Shown here in pieces: positions 50,729-62,523 of a DNA stretch of 64,000 nucleotides. The notes beneath the pieces were generated by a model, which saw only the letters and a program-made list of their open reading frames with translations, was not told the origin of the DNA and searched no databases. How positions within the stretch are numbered: position 1 is the first letter of the stretch; each line of letters opens with the position of its first letter. This DNA comes from Sapria himalayana (taxonomy: Eukaryota; Streptophyta; Magnoliopsida; Malpighiales; Rafflesiaceae), in contig JAREIK010002972.1 in assembly GCA_029783825.1 (NCBI GenBank), positions 45,595 to 109,594 of the forward strand, read 5' to 3'. The position numbers and the translations under genes were made by a program.

Positions 50729-51403
50729 GAAGAATAAGAAGAATAAGAAGAATAAGAATATTAAGAAGAATATGAAGAATATAAAGAATATAAAGAATAT
50801 AAAGAATAAGAAGAATAAGAAGAATAAGAAGAATAATAAGAATAAGACAAATAAGAAGAATAAGAAGAATCTGAAAAATAATAAAAATAAAATGAATAAG
50901 AATAATAATAAGAATAATAAGATTAATAAATTAAGAAAAATAAGAAAAATGAGAAGAATAAGAAGAATAAGAAATATGAGAAGAATACTAAGAATAAGAA
51001 GAATAAAAATAATAAGAATAATAAGAATAATAAAAAGAATAAGAATAATAAAAATAATAAATAGAAAAGAAGAATAAGTAGAATAGGAAGAATAAGAAAA
51101 ATTAGAAGATTGGGAAGAATAATAATAATAATAATAATACGAAAAATAAAAAGAATAAGAAGAATAAAAAGAATAAAAAGAATAAAAGAAAAAAAGATTA
51201 AGAAGAATAACAAGAATAAGAATAATAAGAAGAATAAGAATAATAAGAATAATAAGAATAATAAGAAGAGTAAGATGAAATGGAAGAATTAGAACAATAA
51301 CAAGAATACAAACAATAAGAAGAATAAGAAAAATAAGAAGAAATAGATGAATACTAAGAATACTAAGAATAATAAAAATTAGAACAATAAGAAAAATAAG
51401 AAG
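50729..51403. repeat. AAG/AAT array between LINE copies B and C
   Basis: About 675 bp of AAGAAT-type array with (AAT)n at 51119-51138. It directly follows the A8 run of copy B and runs into the 5' UTR of copy C. Confidence 0.93.
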
Positions 51404-51428
51404 TTATTTCTAGCTCAATTTGGTGAAA

Positions 51429-52941
51429 ATGGATTATTTAGCTAATAAAAAATACTTTTCACAACATTTTAATAAAACTATGAGTGCTAAAACAATGATT
51501 TACGAGAAGCAAGGTGAGCCTACCATCTTCTTCTTTACCAAGGATATCGCTAGTTTTGCAGAGGCTCAAAAATTTTCAATTGTGGGAAATTTTCACATGG
51601 GAGGCCTCGAGTTGAAGTTGACTCATTGAAGCTGAAAGGTTTGGTGAAAGTGGGTTTAATTAATGAGTAGTACTTCCTAGTGCAACTGTTCATCGAAGAG
51701 GATATACATATAATTTGGATGAAAGATACGTGGTTTATAAATGGCTCCCTCATGAGAACATTCAAATGGTCGCCGGAATTTTCAACAAGGGAGGAGTTGG
51801 ACAAGGTCTCGGTTTGGTTTATTCTTCCCTTATATTCTATTTATTTTTTTGATAAATATTCTCTCTACCCGTTAGCGAAAATAATAGGAAATCCTTACTT
51901 AATTGATGCTACATCCACTCTATCAAGATCGAGCATAGCTCGAATCTTTATAGAGATAGACTTGCATAAACCTATCCCACAGAGAGTGTGGATAAGCGGC
52001 ATGGGGGACTTGGGATTCTAGTAGCAAATTCTGCCAGAAAATCTGCCTTAGTACTGTCATAGAGGAGGAAAAAAAAGTAGTCTATAGGGAAAAGAAATAG
52101 TTAAAAAAAGTAGAGAGGAGCAGAAATCAGCAGGGGAGAGGAGGAAAAAAATAGAGGAAAAGAAATAGTAGTCTATAGAGAAGTTAGAAAGGAAATTGGG
52201 CTAGAAAATTGTAGAGAGAAGCAATCTCTACAATTAGAGGCAAGGGAAGAACTAGGTGGGTTTGAGGGGTATAAGGTAGAGAGAGAAGGAGAGGAAATAG
52301 GGGCAAATAAGGTTTGGTCAATAGGGGGTAGTGGATGGGGGAAGAGGAGGAAAATTTAGGGTAGAAACTTAGGAGAAGTGAGGGAAAAGAGGGGAGAGAT
52401 GAGAAGGAGAGTAGAGAGGAGAATAGGGGAAAAGAGATGTTGGGATTAGAAGAAAGGGGGGTAGGGGATGGGCTAGATGATGGTCAAAGAAGACATATTA
52501 TTCAAAAAGTAGAGGAAATGCTAAAAAGGTTTAGGAAGGGTAAGCAGGAGGCTAGGGAGGTGAGGTAGAAGGCTAGAGAAAGAGGAAGAAAATGGGCAGT
52601 GGAAAATGACAATGGGTAGATGAGTTAATAAAAAAAGAGATTTAAGTCGTACAATAGTCATGAGTGAGGAGGAGGATGAACAACAACCAAGGGGCCAATC
52701 AAATGATGATATAAACATAGAAAAGAATAGAGAAGGTTTGGGAAGCAGTGAATGGGTGATACAAGAAATAAAAGTTATGGCCATTAAGTTAAATATAATT
52801 AATAAGGATGAATGGGGTATAGAAAAAATAGAAGGCCTGAGCACAAGTAAAGAATCGAGAAACACTAAAAAATATTTAGGTAAGAAATATGATTCTAAGT
52901 GTACTATAAGAGCAAGTGCAAGGACATCCATCAATATTTAG
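51429..52941 (+). pseudogene. LINE copy C ORF1, zinc knuckle lost, purine-rich insert
   Basis: It starts MDYLANKKYFSQHF at 51429. A frameshift near 51600 moves the DUF4283-like part into another frame (51680-52021: MRTFKWSPEFSTREE, TLSRSSIARIFIEIDL). Two adjacent stops replace FWQQ at 52019-52024. The zinc-knuckle position reads YCHRGGKKS, so a deletion has removed the second Cys and the His/Cys pair. From about 52070 to 52660 the sequence is unusually purine-rich and full of stops, longer than in copies 1 and B. The conserved C-terminus returns at 52660-52941 (KYLGKKYDSKCTIRASARTS) and ends TAG at 52939-52941. Confidence 0.82.
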
Positions 52942-55900
52942 ATATTTATATTGGAATGTAAGAGGTGTAGCAAATACTCCCACCTTAAGAAGATTAAAAA
53001 AAGTTAAAACAGACATTTAAAATTTCATTAGTAATGCTAGCCAAACGATTGGTTGGAAAAGAGCAGTTAGAGAAATACAAACTATTATTGATTTTGATAA
53101 ATGCTTTTCAAACTACAATGGAAAAATATGGTTGTTGTGGAAAGATAAGCTCGATATTATTATTAAAAATGATACAGAACAATTAATAAATATAAGCAGT
53201 TAGAAAAATTTGCTTTAAAAAAGGAATGAAGAAATCATTTTAGTAGTATATACAAAAAACTCAAGTCAAGAGAGAAAGTCTCTTTGGAAAGACATCGAGG
53301 AACTAGAGAGGAGAAAGAAGCCATGGGTTGTTGGAGGAGACTTCAACGTAATCATAAATATTAAGGAAAAGAATGGAGGGAAGGCTTCTAATAGAAAGAC
53401 TCTTAAACAAATTAATGAGATGATAACTAAGACAAACTTAATGGAAGTAAATTCTTTAGGCTCGAAATACACTTGGTGTAATAATAGGAGGAAGAAATGG
53501 ACTATAAGGTCAAAACTCGAAAGGTTCTTACATAATGTTAAATGGGTAGAGAAGTATGGAGCTATAGGTATTAAGCATCTTAATAGAACCTGCTCTTACC
53601 ATAGTCCCTTACTCATTACAATAGAAAAATCAAATGTCATAAAAGGAAGATTCAACTTCTAGGATATGTGGAGTTTTCATAAAGACTATAATGATATAGT
53701 CAAAACAGAATGGGAACAAGATACTACAGGTAATCTTGTTCAAGTGTTTACTCAAAAGTTAAGAAGGCTAAAAATTAGGCTGAGTAAATGGAATAAAGAG
53801 AAGTTGTGAATATTAATAAAAATATGGATGATGTAGAAATCAAAGCGAAAAATTTAGCAAAGAACTATGAGGAAAAGGAAGGAGAGGAAATAAGGAATGC
53901 ACTTAATATAACACAAGCAGAGCTCAGACTAAAACTTCATATGGAAGAACTATAGTGGAAGTAGAAAGCTAGAATAAAGTGATTAAAGGAGGGGAATAAA
54001 AACACTAAATTTGTTCAAACAATGGCAAAAAGAAAACATCTAAAGCAAAGAATAAAAGGGGTTAGAAATGAAGAAAATGAATGGTTGGTAACTAACAAAG
54101 ATTTAAAAAAACACTTTGAAGAATACTTTAAAGTACAATTGGGTAAGAAAGGCTCTCACAATAGAAATAGATTGATAAGAAATATAGAAAAGAAGATTGC
54201 GAAAAAGAATAATAGAAAGCTAATTCTTTTTCCAAGGAGGAAGAGATAAAGCAAGCTATAATTAGCATGAACAAAAATAGCATGGTAGGTCCAGACGGGT
54301 GGAATAGCACCTTTTATCAGGTAAGTTGGGATATAATAAAGAAGGATCTCACGAAAGCCATCGAATGGATATTCTGTGGGGAAAAGTTAGGAAAGTCGTG
54401 TTTATTCACACATAATTCTTATACCAAAAATGGAGAATCCTCAGAAGGTCAAAAACTATAGACCGATTAGTTTATGTAATTCAATCTATAAAATATAGGC
54501 AAAAATCTTGCAAAATAGGTTGGTATCAATATTACCTAAGATTATTTCAAAAAAGCAAACAGGCTTTATTAAAGATATATTAATAATGGAGAATATTAGT
54601 TTAGCTAAAGAATTGATAAATGATTTAGGAATAAAATCAACAGGGCATAATGTGATGTTCAAACTGGGTCTATTTAAAGCATTTGATAGAATAGAATGGG
54701 ATGTACTATGTTTCACAATGGGAAAATTAAGATTTTCAGAAACTTGGATAGATCTTATCTATAGTTGTATTTCGAAAGTCTGGGTTAAAATATTTATAAA
54801 TGAAGAGATGGGGGGTGAGTTTAAACCGGTAAGAGGTTTAAGACATTGTGATCACCTCTCTCCCATCTCTTTTTAATATTTAATTATAATTGGTATTAGT
54901 TAATATCAAAGAGAGAATGAGTAAAAAAAGCATATTACAATTCAAACAACAGAAGCTAACACCCCTGGTTGCATGTTTGTCATATGCTGACGATCTAATC
55001 ATGTTCACGAATGCCAGCATCAAATCACTCAAGAACATGATGGATCTGTTCCTAATAGCAGAGGAAGAAACGAGGAAAATTTTTAATACAAAAATATGCA
55101 TATTCATGACTGCGGCTAAAGCCCAGATGAATGTTAATCTAAGAATCAGAAAATATTATATGATTTACACGCAGAAAAGGGGAGATGATTTACTTGGGAT
55201 GCCCAATATATGAGGGTAGACTAAAAATTGAATATCAATATTTTATTTTAGACAAAATAAGAAAGAAAATTATGGGTTGGAAGGTAGAAATGTTAAATAT
55301 GAGTGGGAGAGCCGCATTAATAACGCATGTTTTACAGAGCACACTAATGCACAACTTATGATAATTAAACCGCCAAAGAAAATATTTAAAAAACTAGAAG
55401 AAGAATTAGCAAACTTCTTATGGGGAAATAAAGAAGGGAAGAATAAATTACACTAGTAGAAATGAGAGGATGTGTGCCTACCAAAATAGGAGGCAAGATT
55501 AGGTATTGGAAGTCTATAGAAAATATCAAGAGCATGGGCATGCAAGAGATGTGGAGGATTAAATATAATGAGAGTTTGTGGGCAGAATTCATGAGGGCTA
55601 AATAAGTATAAATAATGATACGAACAGAGAAAGAAAAAAGAGTAGGAAGTCAAATGTATGGTTACAAATGCTCAAGCAAAAGGAAGTGGTGGAAAAGCAA
55701 GCTAAACTAACCAGAGGGTGCTGGAAATGGATCTTAAATCAAGAAAGGAATTTTTCTTTGAAATTAGCCAAGAACGTAGTCAGACAGAAGAAAAAAGTGC
55801 AGAAGTTATTTAGATGGTTATGGTAGAATAATAACCCACAGAAAATTTGCATATTTATGTGGAGGGCTCTACTGAATATTATACCAACATACACAAACAT

Positions 55901-56847
55901 TCAGACAAAGGGAATTAGACTTGCCTCAAGATGTGAGTTTTGTCGGGAAAATGAGGAAATCTTGGACCATCTTTTATCTCAAGGTAATATAACTAAGAAA
56001 GTATGGAACTCGATAGAAAACTCTACGTACATGAAAAATGATAATATAAAATTTAAAGATAGAATTTATAAATGGAGTAGGATAAAACCAAAAATTAATG
56101 TACAGAGATGGTTAAAAAATAACATTCCGCATATAGTTATCTGGTGTATTTGGAAGGCTAGGAATCAAAGCAGGTATGAGAGAAAAAAAATGTGCGGGAT
56201 AAATATTTTAAAAGATATTGAGAGAGAAACAGGAAAGATATCAGAGGCTAATCCTATAAAAATAAAACATTATAATTTAGAAAGTGATATGCCAAATAAA
56301 TAGGGACTAACAACTAGAAAGGTTAAACGAGATAGAATAATTAAATTTAACTGGGAAAACCACCCAGAAGGAAAATTGGTATTAGGTACTAATGGATGAT
56401 TTAATAGGGATATGGGATTAGCAGGAGGAGGGGCGATTAGAGATGCAGAGGAAAAGCTCATATTAGCATTTACACTAAATTATAAAGCAAGCTCTGTTCT
56501 ACATGCAGAGATCATGGCTCTTAGACAAGGGCTAAAGCTATGCGAAGAAAGAAGTTTTGAAAACATTTTTCAAGTTGATTTAAAAATAGTAGATCTTTTA
56601 AACCAAAAAATTAAGAGGTGGAGATATGAGGACCAAGAAGACTGCTAATCTAATGAAATCTCAAAAAGGAGACATTAGACATATATATAGGGAAGTGAAC
56701 GAGCTGGCAGACAAATTAGCTAGAGAAGGTATAAAAGATGGTAAACAAATTTTTATGAATAATGAGATTCTAGTGAGTTATAAAGGAATTATCAAATTAG
56801 AAAGTATGGCCTTTCCACATATTAGAAAAAAGAAAGGAGAAAAATAA
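52942..56847 (+). pseudogene. LINE copy C ORF2: endonuclease, RT, zf-RVT and RNase H (broken)
   Basis: The ORF2 ATG is lost; the frame is recognised from LYWNVRGVANTP at about 52946. The endonuclease keeps GGDFN (near 53335), but RLDR is KLER and SDH is SYH, so two catalytic positions are changed. The RT keeps YADD (54983-54994), while GLRQGD reads GLRHCD (near 54834-54851). zf-RVT is seen at 55857-56010 (SRCEFC, LDHLLS). RNase H (56380-56847) reads TNG for TDG but keeps VLHAEIMAL and ELADKLAREG. Many stops and several frameshifts are spread through it. No activity is possible. Confidence 0.9.
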
Positions 56848-58149
56848 ATGAATGTCAAGTGATGATTTAGTTACAAGGGATGTCTAATGTAGTGAGTTGA
56901 CAGACTTTTATTCTTGTCGGATAGATACAGACTTCCAGATGCTATTGTTAGATATCATGCAAAAGAAATCAAGGTAGGTTAAATTTAATTTATACTTGTT
57001 ATTGCCATGATAGTTCTACAGGAATAGCACAAAGATGCAAGATAAAATGGGCTGGATTAAAAAATACAAGTTGTGATCTCGAAAACATAAAACTGTTAAT
57101 ATAAGGGGTAAGGACTACAGTTACAGTTCCATTAGTTGATAGCAGAAAGTAGGACAAGCTTCATAGAGAGGTGGCATGGAGCTATAGGAAGATTTGTAGT
57201 CTATATATTTTGTGGAATGGATTATTTGTTGTTGTTGTTGTTGTTGTGCAGGTCATAGATTAATACAAAATGCAATTTCAAAAGGGTTAGTATGAGCCAA
57301 AGATCTAAACAAAAAGCATCTACAATGAAATTTCATAATCACACTGGTCATGAGGGGTGATTAAGAAAAGAAAGGGGTTAGGCTAGATATGGAGAACATG
57401 TTTTGTTTGCTTGTGTTTTTGTGGTTTGATGTCTTATTGGTTTAGGTACAGGCCAACTAAGGTAGAAGATAATGTGGTGAAGGTGGAGATGGGGCTATTA
57501 GTTTGTGGGTGAATGTGTCTGTTATGGTTATTGGTGCATTCAAGTGTGTAAAGCTGACTATGTTGATGATAACACTGTCAGACGCTATTGTCTAAGAGTA
57601 TGTATTATTTTTAGTGTTTGTTAAGGAGTCTTTGATGTTTATTATGGCTGCATTAAAGTTAAATAGTTTCTTCCTTTTAGGGTAGAATAGGTATTCAAGA
57701 GTAGGTAATTTTGGTAAGTGCAGTGTCTGTAATTACGGGTTAGTAAGGTTAGTAAGATCTGAGGAATGTCATGATGAGTCTCGAAACAAAACATCCCAGT
57801 AGAAGTAAAGGGGCAGACTAGTAGGAATTTGAGAAATAGGGAGCTAGGAGGACAACAACAAAAAGATGATTGGAGCTGGAAAAGTAGTAGGTGATTATAA
57901 AGCTACACATGTAGGACTACATAGTCAGAATATGGTGTATGAGAAGGTTCTGATTGAAAATAAAAAGGTGGCTCAGACGGCCAATATAGAGTGCTAAATA
58001 ATGAAGAAACACTAGATTGCTATTGACTTTTTTTATATATTGTAATTATAAGTAATGAGTGTTAGAGGGTAAAAAGTAGTATGTAGTTTGTAAAAATGGT
58101 ATTCCTTTGCTAAAAGAGAGGGTTATTATAAAAATTAAATAAACCTTTT
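56848..58149 (+). other. LINE copy C 3' UTR with conserved 3' box
   Basis: Non-coding, ~1.3 kb. A (GTT)7 microsatellite followed by GTGCAGG lies at 57228-57252. A GGGGTGATTAA motif near 57354 is shared with copy 1 (near 8600). The 3' box (58057-58149) has GTAAAAATGGTATTCC and AAAAGAGAGGGTTATTAT, ending AATAAACCTTTT. No gene is seen. Confidence 0.73.
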
Positions 58150-58156
58150 AAAAAAA

Positions 58157-61100
58157 GAATATGAGGAATATGAAGAATAAAAAGAATAAAAAGAATAAGT
58201 AGAAAAGGAAGAATAAAAAGATAAAGATGAATAAGATGAATAAGAAGAATAAGAAGAATAAGATGAATAGGAAGAATAAAAAGTCTAAGTAAATTTAGAA
58301 GAATAAAAGAATAAGAATAATAAGAATAATAAAAAAATAAGAAGAATAAGAAGAATAAAAAAAATAAGAGTAATAAGAATAAAAGAAGAATAAGAAGAAT
58401 AAGATGACTACGAAGAATAAGAAGAATAAGAAAATTAAGAAAATAAGAATAATAAGAAGAATAAGAAGATTAATAAAAATAAGAAGAATAAGAATAATAA
58501 GAAAAAAAATAATAAAAATAATGATGAGATCAATAAGAAGAATAAGAAGAATAAGAATAAGAAGAACAATAAGATAAAAACGAAGAATAAGAAGAATATG
58601 ATGAATAAGAAAAATAAGAAGAATAAGAAGAAGATGATGAATATGATGAATAAGAATAATATGAAGAATAAAAAGAATAATAATAATCTGAAAAATAAGA
58701 ATAATAACAAGAATAATAAGATTAATAAGAATAAAAAAAAGAAGTATAAGAAAAATAAGAAGAATACCAAGAATAAGAAGAATAAAAATAATAAGAATAA
58801 TAAGAAGATATAAGAAGAATAATAAGAATAAGTATAATAAATAGAAAAGAAGAATAAAAAGAATAAGAAGATTAATAAAAATAAGAAGAATAAGAATAAT
58901 AAGAAGATTAAGAAGATTAATAAAAATATGAAGAATAAGAATAATAAGAAGAATAATAATAAAAATAATAATAAGATGAATACGAAGAATAAGAAGAATA
59001 AAAAGAGTAAGAAGAACAAGAAGAATAAGTAGAATATGAAGAATAAGAAGAATAAGAAGAATAAGAAGAAGAAAAAAAGAATAAGAAGAATAAGAAGAAT
59101 AAGAAGAATAAGAAGAATAAGAAAAAGAAGAAGAATAAGAAGAATAAAAAGAAATAGAAGAATACTAAGAATACCAAGAATAATAAGACTAAGAAAAATA
59201 AAAAGAATAAGAATAATAAAAAAAACAAGAATAAGAAGAATAAGAAAAATAAGAGGAATAAGAAGAATAAGAAGAATAAGAAGAAGAAAAAAGAAAAAGA
59301 AGAATAAAAATAATAAGAATAATAATAAGAATAATAAGAATAAGAAGAATAAGAAGAATAAGAAAAATAAAAATAATAAGAGGAATAAGAAGAATAAAAG
59401 AATAAGAAGAATAAAAAATAATAATAATAATAATAATAATAATGAAGGATAAGAAGATAAGATGAATAAGATGAATAAGAAGAATAAGAATAATAAGAAT
59501 AATAAGAATAATAAGTAGAATAATAATAAGTAAAAGAAGATGAATAATAAGAATAAGAAGAATAAGAAGAACAAGAAAAATAAAAGAATATGAAGAATCA
59601 GAAGAATAAGAATGATAAGAAGAATAGGAAGAATAAGAAGAATAACAAGAATACGAAGAATATGAAGAATAAGAAGAATAACAAGGATAAGAAGAATAAA
59701 AAGACTAAGAAGAATATGAAGAATAAGAAGAATAACAAGAATAACAAGAATAAGAAAAATATGAAGATTTAGAAGAATTATAAGAATTAGAAGAATTAAA
59801 AGAATTAGAAGAATTAGAAAAATTAAAAGAATTAGAAGAATTAGAAGAAGAAGAAAAAATAAGAAGAATAAAATTAAATAGAAAATTAAAAGAATAAAAC
59901 AGATAGATTAATAAGAAGAATAAAAAAAATTAACAATAATATGTAGAATAAGAAGAATAAGAAGAATAAGAAGAATAAAGAATAAGAAGAATAAGAAAAA
60001 TAAGAAAAATAAGAAGAATAAGAAGAATAAGAAGAATAAGAAGAATAATATGAATAAGAAGAATAATAAGAATAAGAAGAATAAATGGTTGTGAACATAA
60101 GAAAAAGAAGAATAACAAGAATGAAATGAAAAAGAAATATAAGAAATATAAGAAGAATAAAGAAAATTAAGAATAATAAAAAGAATAATAAAAATTTAAA
60201 AATAAGAAAAATAAAAACAATAAGAAGAATATAATAAAATAAGAAAAATAAGAAGAATAAGAAGAATACAAAGAATACGATGAATAATATGATTAAGAAT
60301 ATTAAGAAGAATTATAGAATTAGAAGAATATGAAGAAAAAGAAGAATAAAAGAAAAAGAAGAATAAGAAGAATAAGATTAATAAGAAAATTAAAAAAAAA
60401 TAAGTATAATAATAATAATAAAAAGAATAATAAGAAGAAAAGAATAAGAAGAATGAGAAGAATATAAAGAATAAGAAGAATAATAAGAATAAGAAGAATA
60501 AGAAGAATAAGAAGAATAAGAAGAAAATGAAGAATAAGAAATATATGAAGAATATAATGAATATAATGAATAAAAAGAATTAAAGAATTAGAAGCATAAA
60601 AAGAATAAGAAAATTGAGAAGAATAAGAAGAATAAAATTAATAGTAAGAATAACATAAAAAAGAAGAATTAGAAGAACACGAAAAATATGTAGAATAAGA
60701 AGAATAAGAAGAATAAGAAGAATAAGATAAATAAGATGAATAACAATAATAAGAAGACTAAGAAGAATGAGAAGAAAAAAAAAGAATAAGAATAATAAGA
60801 AGAATAAAAATAATAAAAAGAATAAAAAGAATAAAAAGAATAAAAAGAATAAAAAGAATAAAATAATAAGAAAAATAAGATGAATGAAAGAATTAGGAAG
60901 AATAAATAGAATAATATGAATAAGAAGAATTAGAAGAATAAGTTGAATAAGATAGATAAGAAGAATAAAAAATAAGAATAATAATAGAATATGAAGAATA
61001 AGTAGAAAAAGAAGAATAAAAAGAATAAGAAAAATATGAAGAATAAGAAGAATAACAAAAATAAGAAGAATTAGAAGAATAATAAGAATAATACAAATAA

Positions 61101-62492
61101 TAAGATATGAAGATTAAAAAAAAGAAATAGAAGAATAATAATAATAATAAATATTATTATTATTATTATTATTATTATATTATTAAGAATAAGAATAAGA
61201 AGAATAGAATGGTTATGAGCATAAGAAAAAAGAGAATAACAAGAATAAAATGAAAAAAAAATAAGAAATATAAGAAGATTCAGATATAAAAGAAGAATAA
61301 TAAGAATAATAAGAATTTTAAAATAAGAAGAATAAAAACCAGTAAGAAGAATATGAAAAATAGAATAATAAAAGAATAGAATAATATTAGAATACAAAGA
61401 ATAAGCTGAATAATATGATTAAGAAAATTAAGAAGAATTATAAGAATTAGAATAATATGAAGAATAAAAAAAATAAGAAGAATAAAAAAATAAGAAGAAT
61501 AAAGAATACGAAGAATAAAAGATTATTAATAATATGAATAATAAGACGAATAGGAAAAATAGGAAGAATAAGAAGTATAAGATGAATTAGAAGAAAATAA
61601 GAATAAGAAAATAAGAAGAATAAAAAGAAAAATAATATTAAAAAGATAACAAGAATAAGAAAAATAAAAATTATAAAAAGAATAAAAAGAAACAAGAATA
61701 AATAAAATAGGAAGAATAAGAAGAAGAGTACGAAAAATATGAATAATAAGAAGAATAAGAACAATAAGAACAATATGAAGAATACAAAGAATAAGAAATA
61801 TCAAAAGAATAAAATAGAATAAAAAGAATAAAAAGAATAAAAAGAATTAGAAGAATCAGAATCATAAAAAGAATAAAAAAATTCAGAAGAATAAGAAGAA
61901 TAAATAAATAACAAGAATAAATGAAAAGCAAGAATTAGAAAAAATGAAAAATAAATATAATAAATAGAATAAGAAGAATAAGACTAATAAGAAGAATGAG
62001 AAGAATAAGAAGAAAAGGTAGAATAATTAAGAATAAGAAGAATATGAAGAATTAGAAGAATATTGAAGAATTAGAAGAATATGAAGAATAAGAATAATAA
62101 GAAGAATAAGAAGAATAAGAAGAATAAGAAGTATAAGAAGAATAAAAGAATAAGATAAATAAAAATAATAAGAATAATAAATTAATAAGAAGAATAAGAA
62201 AATAAGATGAATAAGAAGAATAAGGAAGAAGTAATAAAAATATATAGAATAATAAGATAATAAAAAGAATAAGAATAATAAGACTAGTAAGAAGAATATG
62301 AAGAATATGAAGAATAAGTAAAATAATAAAAATTAAAAAAAAATAAGAAGAATAAGAAGAAAAGAAGAAAAAGGAAAGTAAGAACAATAAAAAAATAAGA
62401 AGAATAAGAATAATAAGAATAGGAAGCTTAACAAGAGAAGAAGAAGAAGAAGAAGAAGAAGATCAAAAAGAATAAGAAGAAGAAGAAGAAGA

Positions 62493-62523
<31 letters not shown>

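Larger units (their letters stand above)
51404..58156 (+). mobile_element. LINE copy C: nearly full-length, decayed
   Basis: The left junction with array is only about 25 nt upstream of the ORF1 ATG, and TAGCTCAATTTGGTG there matches the end of the copy B 5' UTR, so the 5' UTR is slightly truncated. ORF1, ORF2 and a 1.3-kb 3' UTR follow, ending in an A7 run at 58150-58156, then array. It has more substitutions at catalytic sites than copies 1 and B. Confidence 0.91.

Noticed and set aside
58435..59574. A 379-codon minus-strand frame, Phe/Leu-rich, resembling a membrane protein
   Set aside because: It is the reverse complement of the AAG/AAT array. The hydrophobicity is only TTC/TTA/ATT codon content.
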